Made by a program: the position numbers and the translations under genes. The notes under the pieces were generated by a model, which worked only from the letters and a program-made list of their open reading frames with translations, was not told the DNA's origin and made no database searches. A DNA stretch of 40,807 nucleotides from Aquabacterium sp. (lineage in GTDB: Bacteria; Pseudomonadota; Gammaproteobacteria; Burkholderiales; Burkholderiaceae_C), in contig NZ_JACMNS010000001.1 of NCBI RefSeq assembly GCF_014378415.1, positions 1-40,807 on the forward strand, written 5' to 3'. Position 1 is the first letter of the stretch; every line of letters begins with the position of its first letter. Shown piece by piece: positions 19,965 through 29,429 of the stretch.

Positions 19965-21506
19965 ATGTCTTCTGATCTCGATGCTGTTTTCGCCCCGCCC
20001 GCCCACGACTGGGTCAACCGCTATGCGCTGCTGAGCGAGTCGTGGCGCGCACGTTTGCAGGCGCCCATGGCCACGGCGGTGAAGGCGCAAGCCTTGCCCG
20101 AGCCGCGCTGGGTGGCCTGGAGCGACTCACTGGCGCATGAGCTGGGTTGGCCCGCCGATTGGCGCGAGGGTGATCTGCCTTTACGTGTCTTTACCGGCAA
20201 TGCGCAATGGCCGGGCATGCAGCCCGTGGCCACGGTCTACAGCGGGCACCAGTTCGGCGTGTGGGCGGGCCAGTTGGGCGATGGCCGTGCGCTGTTGCTG
20301 GGCGAGTTGAAAACGGCCTTGGGCACGCGCGAGTTTCAGCTCAAGGGCGCGGGCTCGACGCCTTATTCGCGGCGGGCCGATGGTCGGGCCGTGTTGCGCT
20401 CGTCCATCCGCGAGTTCTTGTGCAGCGAGGCCATGCACGCGCTGGGCATCCCCACCACTCGGGCCCTGGCCTTGACCGCCTCGCCGCAATTTGTGCGGCG
20501 TGAAACCATGGAGACCGCCGCCGTGGTCACCCGCGTGGCCCCCAGCTTCATCCGCTTCGGCCACTTCGAGCATTTCGCGCACAGCGGCGAGGCCGGCCAC
20601 CACGAGGTCTTGCAGGCCCTGGTGGACCACGTGGTCGAACACCAAGTGCCCGAATTGAAAAACGCCCCCCAGCGCGCCGTGGCCTTGCTGCAATACGCGG
20701 TCGACAGCACCGCCCGCCTGATGGCTGCCTGGCAGTCGGTCGGCTTTTGCCACGGCGTGATGAACACCGACAACATGTCGATCCTGGGCCTGACGATCGA
20801 CTATGGCCCTTACGGTTTCCTGGATGGTTTTGACCCGCAGCACATCTGCAACCATTCGGATGACCAGGGCCGCTACTCCTGGCAGAACCAGCCCCAAATT
20901 GGCTACTGGAACCTGCGCGCGTTGGCCCAGGCGCTGGTGCCGGTGATCCCCGAGTTTGAGGGCGACGAGAGCGTCATCATCGACGTGCTCAAGTCCTACG
21001 AGCAGCGCTTTCCGCAAGCCATGACTGATCGTTGGCGTGCCAAGCTGGGCCTGGCCACCGAGCAGGAGGGCGACGGTGCCCTGGCCGTGGATTTGCTCAC
21101 CGTGATGGCCGAGCACCGCACCGATTTCACCATCACCTTCCGCCGCTTGGGCGACTACCAAAGCAGCCTGCCGCCCGATGACGCCGCCAACGCCCCGGTG
21201 CGCGACCTGTTCATCAACCGCGAGGCTTTTGACGCCTGGGCGCGCCGCTATGCCGAGCGCCTGAAGCTGGAAAACAGCGTGGATGCCGAACGCCGCGACC
21301 GCATGCGCCGCGTCAACCCGGTTTACATTTTGCGGAACCATTTGGCCGAAACAGCGATCCGTCTGTCTCAGGCCGGTGACGACTCCGAAGTGCGGCGCTT
21401 GCATCGGCTATTGCAAACCCCCTGCGACGAGCAACCCGGCTGTGAGGCCGATGCCGATTTCCCGCCCGACTGGGCTCAATCCATCGAGGTGTCCTGTTCA
21501 TCATGA
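19965..21506 (+). CDS. selO: Protein adenylyltransferase SelO (YdiU/UPF0061)
   Basis: Start [27 protein letters not shown] at 19965; [66 protein letters not shown]-type core, [29 protein letters not shown]. Confidence 0.96.
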   Translation: MSSDLDAVFAPPAHDWVNRYALLSESWRARLQAPMATAVKAQALPEPRWVAWSDSLAHELGWPADWREGDLPLRVFTGNAQWPGMQPVATVYSGHQFGVWAGQLGDGRALLLGELKTALGTREFQLKGAGSTPYSRRADGRAVLRSSIREFLCSEAMHALGIPTTRALALTASPQFVRRETMETAAVVTRVAPSFIRFGHFEHFAHSGEAGHHEVLQALVDHVVEHQVPELKNAPQRAVALLQYAVDSTARLMAAWQSVGFCHGVMNTDNMSILGLTIDYGPYGFLDGFDPQHICNHSDDQGRYSWQNQPQIGYWNLRALAQALVPVIPEFEGDESVIIDVLKSYEQRFPQAMTDRWRAKLGLATEQEGDGALAVDLLTVMAEHRTDFTITFRRLGDYQSSLPPDDAANAPVRDLFINREAFDAWARRYAERLKLENSVDAERRDRMRRVNPVYILRNHLAETAIRLSQAGDDSEVRRLHRLLQTPCDEQPGCEADADFPPDWAQSIEVSCSS

Positions 21507-21901
21507 GCGATTACAAAGTCAAGAAGTCCGACGCGGAATGGCGTGCCCAGTTGGACCCGATGCAATTCGAAGTCACGCGCCAGGCGGCCACTGAACGGGC
21601 CTTCACCGGCCAGTATTGGGACCACTTTGTGGACGGCGCCTACCGCTGCATCTGTTGCAACGCCAAGTTGTTCGAATCAAGCACCAAGTTCGACGCGGGC
21701 TGCGGCTGGCCCAGCTACTCCCAGGCGGTGGACGACAGCAGCGTCGAGCGCGTGATTGACAAAGCCCACGGCATGGTGCGCGTCGAGGTGCGCTGCAACA
21801 ATTGCGGTGCCCACCTGGGCCACGTGTTCGACGACGGACCGGCGCCCTCCGGCGAGCGTTTCTGCATCAACTCGGCCGCGATAGACTTCGAGCCGCGCTG
21901 A
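21503..21901 (+). CDS. msrB: Peptide-methionine (R)-S-oxide reductase
   Basis: 132 aa; [61 protein letters not shown]; 4-nt overlap with selO. Confidence 0.97.
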   Translation: MSDYKVKKSDAEWRAQLDPMQFEVTRQAATERAFTGQYWDHFVDGAYRCICCNAKLFESSTKFDAGCGWPSYSQAVDDSSVERVIDKAHGMVRVEVRCNNCGAHLGHVFDDGPAPSGERFCINSAAIDFEPR

Positions 21902-21932
21902 TCCGCGCCTGTGACCCTCAACCCGGTTCCCC

Positions 21933-22577
21933 ATGAAGATATTTTTTGACCTGTTACCCCTGCTGCTGTTCTTCGGCGCCTACACCTGGGCCGGTGGCCA
22001 CAAGGAACTGGCGGCTGAGTGGATGACCCAGTACCTGGGCTTCCTGGTGTCTGGCGGCATCGTGGCGGCCAAAGAGGCACCCATGCTGCTGTCCACGGTG
22101 GTGATGGTGGCTTGCGGTGTGGTCCAGATTGCCGCGCTCAAGATCCTGCGCCACAAGGTGGACGTGATGCTGTGGGGCACGTTGATCGTGGGGACCGTGC
22201 TGGGCGGGGTGTCGATGTGGCTGCACAGTGCCATCTTCTTCCAGTGGAAGCCCACGGTGCTGTACTGGCTGATGAGCGCCGGTTTCCTGGTGGCCGAGAT
22301 CATCATGAAGCGCCGCGTGCTGCACAAGATGATGGGCGGCCAGATCGACGCGCCCGATGCCGTGTGGATCAAGTTGGGCTGGGCCTGGGTTGGATTCTTC
22401 GCCTTCATGGGCGTGCTCAACTTGTACGTGGTCTACAACTACACCGAAGAGCAGTGGGTGAGCTTCAAGGTCTGGGGCGCTTCAGGCCTGATGCTGTTGT
22501 TCATGCTGGCTCAGGGTTTGTACCTGAGTCGCCACATGCCCCCATTGCCCGACGATGCTCCGGCCAAAGCTAAGTGA
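21933..22577 (+). CDS. yciB: Septation protein A / inner membrane protein YciB
   Basis: MKIFFDLLPLLLFFGAYTWAG...WLHSAIFFQWKPTVLYWLMSAGFLVAE...WIKLGWAWVGFFAFMGVLNLYVVYNYTEEQWVSFKVWG. Confidence 0.95.
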   Translation: MKIFFDLLPLLLFFGAYTWAGGHKELAAEWMTQYLGFLVSGGIVAAKEAPMLLSTVVMVACGVVQIAALKILRHKVDVMLWGTLIVGTVLGGVSMWLHSAIFFQWKPTVLYWLMSAGFLVAEIIMKRRVLHKMMGGQIDAPDAVWIKLGWAWVGFFAFMGVLNLYVVYNYTEEQWVSFKVWGASGLMLLFMLAQGLYLSRHMPPLPDDAPAKAK

Positions 22578-22593
22578 ACTTTCAGGCCTGACC

Positions 22594-22863
22594 ATGACTC
22601 CACTTCAAGGCGTGACCGCCGAACAAATTCAAGCCGCCCTGACAACGGCGTTGCAGCCGCTCAGCATTGACGTGACCGATGACAGTCACCTCCATGCCGG
22701 GCACGAAGGCGCCAAGTCAGGACGGCATTTCAGCGTGCATTTGCGTGCCCAGTGCTTTAACGGACTGTCACACGTTCAACGGCATCGCCTTGTGTATGAT
22801 GCTCTTCGCGATTTGATACCGCAGGGCATCCATGCGCTGGCCATCAAGGCCGAGCCTGTCTGA
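22594..22863 (+). CDS. bolA: BolA family protein
   Basis: Start MTPLQGVTAEQIQAAL at 22594; DDSHLHAGHEGAKSGRHFSVHL, HVQRHRLVYDALRDLIPQGIHALAIKA. Confidence 0.93.
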   Translation: MTPLQGVTAEQIQAALTTALQPLSIDVTDDSHLHAGHEGAKSGRHFSVHLRAQCFNGLSHVQRHRLVYDALRDLIPQGIHALAIKAEPV

Positions 22864-22891
22864 CAACGAAACAACCTAACAAAATTCGCTC

Positions 22892-23719
22892 ATGAAGACT
22901 TTCCGCACCCATGTCATCAAGTCCGCCGTTCTGGCCGCGACCCTGTCGCTGGCCGCTCCTCTGGTGATGGCCCAGAACATCGCCATCGTCAATGGCAAGC
23001 CCGTGCCCAAAGCCCGGTTCGACGCCATGATGACCCAGATCGTCAAGCAGGGCCAACAGGCCAAGACGCCTGACCTGGAAGCCAAGGTCAGGGAAGAGTT
23101 GGTGTTGCGCGAGATCTTCGTGCAAGAGGCCGAAAAGAAAGGCATTGCCGCCACCAGCGACTACAAGACGCAAATGGAATTCGCGCGTCAGTCGATCCTG
23201 ATCCAGGCTCTGTTCACCGACTTCCAGGCCAAGTCCAAGGACAGCGAAGCCGACTTGCGCGCTGAGTACGACAAGATCAAGGCTCAGAACGGCGACAAGG
23301 AATACCGCGCTCGCCACATCCTGGTCGAGAAGGAAGACGAAGCCAAGGCCATCATCACCCAACTCAAGGCCGGCGCCAAGTTCGAAGACCTGGCCAAGAA
23401 GAACTCCAAGGATCCGGGCTCTGCCGAAAACGGTGGCGATCTGGATTGGGCTGCGCCTGGCAACTACGTGCCCGAGTTCTCCGAAGCCATGTCCAAGTTG
23501 GAAAAAGGCAAGTTCACCGAAACCCCGGTGAAATCGCAATTCGGCTACCACATCATCAAGCTGGAAGACTCGCGCGCCACCCAGTTCCCACCCTATGATG
23601 AAGTCAAGGTGCAGCTGCAACAGCGCAATGCGCAAGCCAAGCTGGCCAAGTACCGCGACGACCTGAAGGCCAAGGCCAAGACCGACTTCAAGTTCAGCGC
23701 ACCTGCTGCTGCCAACTGA
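22892..23719 (+). CDS. Peptidylprolyl isomerase, parvulin/PrsA-like, exported
   Basis: 275 aa; signal peptide; EYRARHILVEKEDEAKAIITQLKAGAKFEDLAKKNSKDPGSAENGGDLDW...VKSQFGYHIIKLED. Confidence 0.93.
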   Translation: MKTFRTHVIKSAVLAATLSLAAPLVMAQNIAIVNGKPVPKARFDAMMTQIVKQGQQAKTPDLEAKVREELVLREIFVQEAEKKGIAATSDYKTQMEFARQSILIQALFTDFQAKSKDSEADLRAEYDKIKAQNGDKEYRARHILVEKEDEAKAIITQLKAGAKFEDLAKKNSKDPGSAENGGDLDWAAPGNYVPEFSEAMSKLEKGKFTETPVKSQFGYHIIKLEDSRATQFPPYDEVKVQLQQRNAQAKLAKYRDDLKAKAKTDFKFSAPAAAN

Positions 23720-23728
23720 TCGATCGGG

Positions 23729-26700
23729 TCAGCGTCCTCGCGTCAGCAGCGCGGCATTGCCGCCTGCTGCCGCCGTGTTGATGCTGATCACTTGCTCGGT
23801 GCAAAACCGCAGCAGGTAGTGAGGGCCGCCGGCTTTCGGGCCGGTGCCGCTCCATCCCTGGCCGCCAAAGGGTTGCGACCCCACCACGGCGCCAGTCATT
23901 CCCCGGTTCACATACACATTGCCCACACGCGTGCGGCGGGCGATGTGCTGCGCGCGCGAGTCGATGCGCGTCTGCACCCCCAAAGTCAAACCATATCCGG
24001 TGGCATTGATCTGCTCAATCAGCGCGTCGATGTCGGGCGCCTGCGTGCCCGGGCCCCAGCGCACCACGTGCAGGATCGGGCCAAAGTGCTCGGCGGTGAG
24101 AGCGCTGACGCGGGGCAAGGTGTAGGCGGTGGGGGGCACGATGTGCGGTGCGTTTGACGACGAGGCCAAGGTGGCCCGGCCAATCAGGCGCACACCGGAT
24201 AGGGGTTGCTGCGCCTGGTGGTCCAACTCGGCCAAGTGGGCATTGAGCAGATCGTGCGCATTGGCATCAATGACGGGCCCCACGTCGGTGGCCCATTCGG
24301 CGCTGTCGCCCATCACCAGGGTTTGCAAAGCGCCCGCCAGCATCGCTTCCAACGCGTCGGCCGTGGCGCTGTGCAGGCACAGCAGGCGCAAGGCCGAGCA
24401 GCGTTGGCCTGCGCTCAAAAAGGCGCTGGCCACCACGGCGTCCATCACCTGTTCGGGCAAGGCGGTGCTGTCCACGACCATGGCGTTGAGGCCGCCGGTC
24501 TCGGCGATCAAGGGCACGATCGGGCGATCGCCCTGGGCCAGCATGCGCTGGATGCGCTTGCCCGTGGCCACCGAGCCGGTGAAGGCCACACCCGCGCAGT
24601 GCTTGCTGGCCACCAGCGCGGCACCGACCACGGCACCCGGCCCGCAGGCGCAGCCCAGCACGTCGGCGGGCACGCCAGCCTGGTGCAGCAGCGCCACGAA
24701 GCGGCGCCCGATGTCGGGGGTCTGGTCAGCGGGCTTGGCGGCCACGGCGTTGCCGGCCACCAGCGCGGCCATCACCTGCCCACCAAAGATCGCCAGTGGA
24801 AAGTTCCACGGCGCGATGCAGACGAACACGCCACGGCCGCGCAACTGCCAGTCGTTGCTTTCGCCGGTGGGGCCGGGCAGCGCTTGCGATTTCAGGTGAT
24901 GGCGGCCTTGCTGGGCGTAATAGCGCGCCAGATCAATGATTTCGCGCACCTCGGCCACGGCATCGCTCATGGTCTTGCGGGCTTCCACCACCAGGTCGGC
25001 GGCCCAGCTGTCGAACTCGGCTTCCAGCAGGTTGGCCACTTTGTCGAGCACGGCGCAGCGAGCGGGTGCGGGCGTTTCTTCCCAGTCTTGCCAGCCTTGG
25101 CTGAGCGATTCCATCAGCGCCTGGGCCTCGGCGGCGCACAGGGCGTGGCAAGGCGAGGGCACGGTGGCTTGCGCGCGCCTGACGTGAATGGCGGCCTCAA
25201 GCGCATCGCGGTGCATCTGGCAGTTCAGGTCGCGGCCAATCGCGTTGCGTCGGTCGGGGCCATAGAGCCTGGCGGGTGGCACCACGCCAGGGCCGTGTTC
25301 GGTGTCGATGGCCGTGAGCCAGGGCGAGGCCAGCAACTCATCCAGGCTGACCTGCGGGTCGGCCAGTTGGTGCACAAACGAGGCGTTGGCGCCGTTCTCC
25401 AGCAGGCGCCGCACCAGGTAGGCCAGCAGGTCCCGGTGTTCGCCCACGGGGGCGTAAATGCGCAGGGCGGCGCCAGTTTCAGGTGAGGCCTTGAGGTGGC
25501 GCAATTCGCGGTACACGCCTTCGCCCATGCCGTGCAAGCGCTGCCATTCGTAGCGCTCCGGGCCGACACCATGTTGCCTGGCCAATTGCATGACGGCGGC
25601 GATGGTGGCCGCGTTGTGCGTGGCGAATTGGGGGTAAAGCACATCGCTGCAGGCCAGCAGGGCATCGGCGCAGGCCAGGTAAGAAAGATCGGTGTTGGCC
25701 TTGTGCGTGTAGACGGGGTAGCCGTTCAGGCCCAGCTCTTGGGCGCGCTTGATTTCGGTGTCCCAGTAAGCGCCTTTGACCAGGCGCACGGTGAGGCGTT
25801 TGTCGTGCAGGGTGGCCAGGCGTTGCACTTCGTCGATCACGGCCAGGGCGCGGTGCTGGTAGGCCTGCACGGCCAGGCCCAGGCCATCGCCAGCGGCGGG
25901 CATCAGGCGGGCCAGCAGGTCAAGCTGCAACTCCAGCCGGAAAGACTCCTCAGCGTCCAGGGTCAGCAGCACGCCGGCCTCGTCGGCTTGGTGGGCCAGT
26001 TGCTCCAGCCTGGGCAGCAGTTCGCGCACCAGGGCTTCGTGTTGCGAGGGGTCGAAGCGCGGGTGCAGGGCAGACAGCTTGATCGACAGGCCAGGGCGCT
26101 GAGAAAACGGCAATTGCTGCGCTTTCTTGTCGCCGGGCTGGCCCAGTTGCGACAAGGCCCGCTGGTAAGACGCCAGGTAGCGGTCGGCATCAGCCCAGGT
26201 GCGGGCACCTTCGCCCAGCATGTCGAAACTGTGGCGGGTGGTCAGGCCTTGGTCGGCGTCGGCCCGGGTTTGCTTGCGGGCCTGGGCCAAGGCCTCGTCC
26301 ACGGTCTGGCCGAGCACGAATTGGCGACCCAGCAACTGCAGCGCGCGCGCGGTGGCGGACACCACGGTGGGCCCCCCCAGGCGTTGGACCAAGGTGGGCG
26401 CGGCGGTGCGGCCATCTTGTGAAGGCAGCAACTGGTGCGCCAGGTCCAGCACACGGGCCGAGGCGCTGGACAACCAGGGATGGGCCGAGCCGTTGTCGGC
26501 GTGCTTGGCAAAGTCGGCCTGGGCTAACTGGTCGCCGATCAGGGCCTGGGCAGTGTCTTGGTCAGGCACGCGCAACAGGGCTTCGGCCAGGCGCATCAAA
26601 GCCAGGCCTTCGGTGCTGGACAGCGGAAACTCTTGCAGCAGGGATTCAAGTGCCCAGAAGGGCGGCGGGCGGTGGCGGATGCCGCGCACCCAGGGCTCGC

Positions 26701-26815
26701 ATTGCTGGCGCACGATGCCCCAGTCGAGCTTGTCTTGCAGGCGCAGCCTCAGCTTGTCGATTTGCGCGGCTTCATCGGCCCAGGGTAGCGGTAAGCGGTC
26801 GGAGAGTTTATTCAC
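23729..26815 (-). CDS. putA: Bifunctional proline dehydrogenase / L-glutamate gamma-semialdehyde dehydrogenase (short PutA)
   Basis: 1028 aa; PRODH domain (LSIKLSALHPRF, DAEESFRLELQLDLL, VRLVKGAYWDTEIKRAQ), ALDH domain (APWNFPLAIFGGQVMAALVAGN, FTGSVATGKRI, GQRCSALRLLCL). Confidence 0.95.
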   Translation of the reverse strand: MNKLSDRLPLPWADEAAQIDKLRLRLQDKLDWGIVRQQCEPWVRGIRHRPPPFWALESLLQEFPLSSTEGLALMRLAEALLRVPDQDTAQALIGDQLAQADFAKHADNGSAHPWLSSASARVLDLAHQLLPSQDGRTAAPTLVQRLGGPTVVSATARALQLLGRQFVLGQTVDEALAQARKQTRADADQGLTTRHSFDMLGEGARTWADADRYLASYQRALSQLGQPGDKKAQQLPFSQRPGLSIKLSALHPRFDPSQHEALVRELLPRLEQLAHQADEAGVLLTLDAEESFRLELQLDLLARLMPAAGDGLGLAVQAYQHRALAVIDEVQRLATLHDKRLTVRLVKGAYWDTEIKRAQELGLNGYPVYTHKANTDLSYLACADALLACSDVLYPQFATHNAATIAAVMQLARQHGVGPERYEWQRLHGMGEGVYRELRHLKASPETGAALRIYAPVGEHRDLLAYLVRRLLENGANASFVHQLADPQVSLDELLASPWLTAIDTEHGPGVVPPARLYGPDRRNAIGRDLNCQMHRDALEAAIHVRRAQATVPSPCHALCAAEAQALMESLSQGWQDWEETPAPARCAVLDKVANLLEAEFDSWAADLVVEARKTMSDAVAEVREIIDLARYYAQQGRHHLKSQALPGPTGESNDWQLRGRGVFVCIAPWNFPLAIFGGQVMAALVAGNAVAAKPADQTPDIGRRFVALLHQAGVPADVLGCACGPGAVVGAALVASKHCAGVAFTGSVATGKRIQRMLAQGDRPIVPLIAETGGLNAMVVDSTALPEQVMDAVVASAFLSAGQRCSALRLLCLHSATADALEAMLAGALQTLVMGDSAEWATDVGPVIDANAHDLLNAHLAELDHQAQQPLSGVRLIGRATLASSSNAPHIVPPTAYTLPRVSALTAEHFGPILHVVRWGPGTQAPDIDALIEQINATGYGLTLGVQTRIDSRAQHIARRTRVGNVYVNRGMTGAVVGSQPFGGQGWSGTGPKAGGPHYLLRFCTEQVISINTAAAGGNAALLTRGR

Positions 26816-26886
26816 AGCGCACTCCAGTCAACGTCTTCAGCGTAACGTCAACGGGTGCGTGGGGTCTAGGTCATGAGAGGGGCTTT

Positions 26887-27603
26887 TCAGCGCTTTTTGA
26901 ACACCAAGTCCCAAACACCGTGGCCGAGTTTCAGTCCTCGGTTCTCAAACTTGGTCAGCGGCCGGTAGGCGGGCTTGGACGCGTAGCCCTCGGCGGTGTT
27001 GGCCAAGCTAGGCTCGTCGCTCAGCACTTGCAGGATCTGGCGGGCGTAGGGCTCCCAGTCGGTGGCGCAGTGCAGGTAGGCGCCAGGGGCCAGGCGCGAG
27101 GTCAGGTGGGCCACCAAAGGTGCCTGGATCAAGCGGCGCTTGTTGTGGCGCGTCTTGTGCCACGGGTCGGGGAAAAAAATGTGCACGCCGGCCAGCGACG
27201 CGGGCTGGATCATGTGGTCCAGCACCTCGACCGCGTCGTGGCGGATCAATCGCAGGTTGGTGATGTGCTGGTCGCCAATGCGCTTGAGCAGGGCGCCCAC
27301 GCCGGGTTCGTGCACTTCAACGCCGATGAAGTCCACGTCGGGCAAGGTTTGCGCGATGGTGGCGGTGGCATCGCCCATGCCAAAGCCGATTTCGAGCACG
27401 ACCGGTGCCTGGCGCTGAAAAGTGCCGGCGTAGTCCAGATGCGCCTTGTCGTAAGGCAACAGGTACTTGGGGCCCAGTTCGACCAAGGCCTTGGCCTGGC
27501 CTTCCGTGGTCCGCCCGGCGCGCATCACAAAGCTGCGGATGGTGCGGTGGGGGTAGCCGGACGATGGCGGGTCGTTGTCGTCGGGGGGCAGGGCGGTGCT
27601 CAT
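26887..27603 (-). CDS. trmB: tRNA (guanine-N7-)-methyltransferase
   Basis: Start [16 protein letters not shown] at 27603; [54 protein letters not shown]. Confidence 0.95.
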   Translation of the reverse strand: MSTALPPDDNDPPSSGYPHRTIRSFVMRAGRTTEGQAKALVELGPKYLLPYDKAHLDYAGTFQRQAPVVLEIGFGMGDATATIAQTLPDVDFIGVEVHEPGVGALLKRIGDQHITNLRLIRHDAVEVLDHMIQPASLAGVHIFFPDPWHKTRHNKRRLIQAPLVAHLTSRLAPGAYLHCATDWEPYARQILQVLSDEPSLANTAEGYASKPAYRPLTKFENRGLKLGHGVWDLVFKKR

Positions 27604-27827
27604 GGGTGAAGTCGGGGAAATGCTGGCTGGGGACAGGCCGCCATTGTCCTTTAACGGCCGCACTAGGGCTGTCCCTTAAAGCGGACAGGGTACTAAATCA
27701 CGCAGAAGCCCGATCGGTGTTGGGCGGCCATTCATCTGGGGGGTGATGAGTCCGCTTTTCAAAGGAGCGGGCGCGCATCATTGCCTGAGCGGATTTGACC
27801 GCCAATGGCCTGAGTGGAGTTTTGAAC

Positions 27828-28049
27828 GTGAGCAGAGTCCCAATGTTGCTGAATGCCAGTCGCTGTGTGTTGGCGTTCAGCTTGCTGGTCGGCATGAGTG
27901 CCTATGCTGAACCCGGGATGTTGGGCAAAGCCAAAGACCGGGCGTCCAGCCCCGTGGCCGCCGTGAGCGAGCCGCCCAGTTTTGCTTTGTTGGCCCTGGG
28001 CCTGGTCGCCATTGGCCTGCATGGGTTGGGCCGGTCGCGGCGCCGATAG
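27828..28049 (+). CDS. Micro-protein with signal peptide and PEP-CTERM-like sorting tail
   Basis: GTG start at 27828 preceded by GGAG; MSRVPMLLNASRCVLAFSLLVGMSAYA-EPGMLGKAKDRASSPVAA-VSEPPSFALLALGLVAIGLHGLGRSRRR. Confidence 0.6.
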   Translation: MSRVPMLLNASRCVLAFSLLVGMSAYAEPGMLGKAKDRASSPVAAVSEPPSFALLALGLVAIGLHGLGRSRRR

Positions 28050-28059
28050 CGCTTGTGCC

Positions 28060-28133
28060 TGGAGCGGGTGATGGGAATCGAACCCACGTTATTTGCTTGG
28101 GAAGCAAGAGTCCTGCCATTGAACGACACCCGC
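28060..28133 (-). tRNA. tRNA-Gly (anticodon CCC)
   Basis: Reverse complement GCGGGTGTCGTTCAATGGCAGGACTCTTGCTTCCCAAGCAAATAACGTGGGTTCGATTCCCATCACCCGCTCCA: acceptor pairing, TTCGATTC T-loop, TTCCCAA anticodon loop, encoded CCA. Confidence 0.96.
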
Positions 28134-28170
28134 AGACAGGCCGCATTCTAAACCCACAGTTCGGACTTCT

Positions 28171-28443
28171 TCATTCGCTGGCAGAAGAAGCTGGTGGCGT
28201 GGGCAAGCCGAGCTTCCTGGCGGTTTTGTTGATGGCACTGCCTGTGGCGGAGGCGCCGCGTTCAACTGCGCTGGCCGCTTTTTGCAGGCCATGCTTAACA
28301 GATTTTTCGATCTTGGCCGCCACCGACGAGGCTTTGCTGGCCGCAGCGGTGACAAATTGAGGCGGCTCTGCCGCGCTGGCGATGGCGCAGGTGGCGGTCA
28401 GTACGGCCGTCAACACAAGTTGCCTGATGAATTCATGGGACAT
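28171..28443 (-). CDS. Small exported Ala/Ser/Lys-rich protein of unknown function
   Basis: MSHEFIRQLVLTAVLTATCAIASA signal-peptide-like start at 28443; remainder low complexity. Confidence 0.6.
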   Translation of the reverse strand: MSHEFIRQLVLTAVLTATCAIASAAEPPQFVTAAASKASSVAAKIEKSVKHGLQKAASAVERGASATGSAINKTARKLGLPTPPASSASE

Positions 28444-28492
28444 GAAGGGCTCCTGGCATTTGCCATGGCGTTTGGAAAAGGCTGATCTCTGA

Positions 28493-29422
28493 TCAATAAA
28501 AGATGGCCCAGAGCAGCCCGCCAATCAGCACCCACTTGCCCACATAGTAGGCCGTGCGGTTGCGCGCTTTCAAGACCTTGGCCTTGGCGCGCAATTGGTA
28601 GAAGTGGAAGAAGAACTTGTTCAGGCCACCCACGGGTTCGCCTTCCACGTTCTGCGTGGCGGCCGCCGTCATCACCAGCGAGCCAAAGCCACGGTTGATC
28701 CAGCGCATGATGGGCGTGTAGACCGGGCGCTCGATGTCGGCGAACAAGATGATGCGCGGGTGGTCGGTGGTGTTCTCGGCGTAGTGGATGTAGGTCTCGT
28801 CGAACATCACGACTTCGCCATCTTTCCAGTGGTACTTTTCACCATCGACGTCGATGTAGCAGCCGGGGTCGTTGGGTGTGATCAGGCCAAGGTGGTAGCG
28901 CAGCGAGCCGGCATAGGGGTCGCGGTGGCGCACCAGGCGGGCACCGGGCGGCAACGAGGCAAACATGGCGGCCTTGACGCCAGGAATCTGCTTGAGCAAC
29001 GCCACTGTCTTGGGGCACAGGTCTTTGGCTGATTGAAGATCGTCGCCATACCACTTCAGGTAGAAACGCTTCCAGCCTGTTCGGAAAAAGGAGTTGAAGC
29101 CGATGTCGTTGTAGCTGTCGGCCGCCTTGATGTTGCCGCGCCCGTCCAGGTGCAAGGCTTCTTCGCGCATGACCTCCCAGTTGTCCTGCAGCAGTTGCAA
29201 CTCCGGGAACTTTTTAGGGTCCAGGTAAGGCTGCGAGCCCACCTTCGAGAACATCACCATCAGCGAGTTCAGCGGTGCAATCAGCACGGTGAAGTCGGTC
29301 AATGCGCGCACCAGGCCAAAGCGCATCTTGCCGCGCAGGTGCGAGTGCAACGCGGCGGCGATGAAAGCCAGCAGCACCCAGTGGCGTGGCGCCAAAGGCC
29401 ACAAATCGTGCAGAAAAGTCAT
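28493..29422 (-). CDS. Aspartyl/asparaginyl beta-hydroxylase family, LpxO-like lipid A hydroxylase
   Basis: Start MTFLHDLWPLAPRHWVLL at 29422; LPPGARLVRHRDPYAGSLRYHLGLITPNDPGCYIDVDGEKYHWKDGEVVMFDETYIHYAENTTDHPRIILFADIERP. Confidence 0.88.
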   Translation of the reverse strand: MTFLHDLWPLAPRHWVLLAFIAAALHSHLRGKMRFGLVRALTDFTVLIAPLNSLMVMFSKVGSQPYLDPKKFPELQLLQDNWEVMREEALHLDGRGNIKAADSYNDIGFNSFFRTGWKRFYLKWYGDDLQSAKDLCPKTVALLKQIPGVKAAMFASLPPGARLVRHRDPYAGSLRYHLGLITPNDPGCYIDVDGEKYHWKDGEVVMFDETYIHYAENTTDHPRIILFADIERPVYTPIMRWINRGFGSLVMTAAATQNVEGEPVGGLNKFFFHFYQLRAKAKVLKARNRTAYYVGKWVLIGGLLWAIFY

Positions 29423-29429
29423 GTTCGGC

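Noticed and set aside
20181-21404. 407-aa ORF antisense to selO
   Set aside because: Shadow ORF produced by GC-rich third positions.
24206-26422. Large plus-strand ORFs (24206-25486 and 25496-26422) antisense to putA
   Set aside because: Shadow ORFs; PutA catalytic motifs are continuous on the minus strand.
27698-28022. Minus-strand ORFs opposite the PEP-CTERM-like micro-ORF (27698-27895, 27759-28022)
   Set aside because: No motifs, poor composition; the plus-strand ORF has an SD-like GGAG, signal peptide and sorting-tail pattern.
28060-28133. tRNA-Gly as an integration hotspot
   Set aside because: No integrase, no duplicated tRNA 3' end and no island genes next to it in this window.
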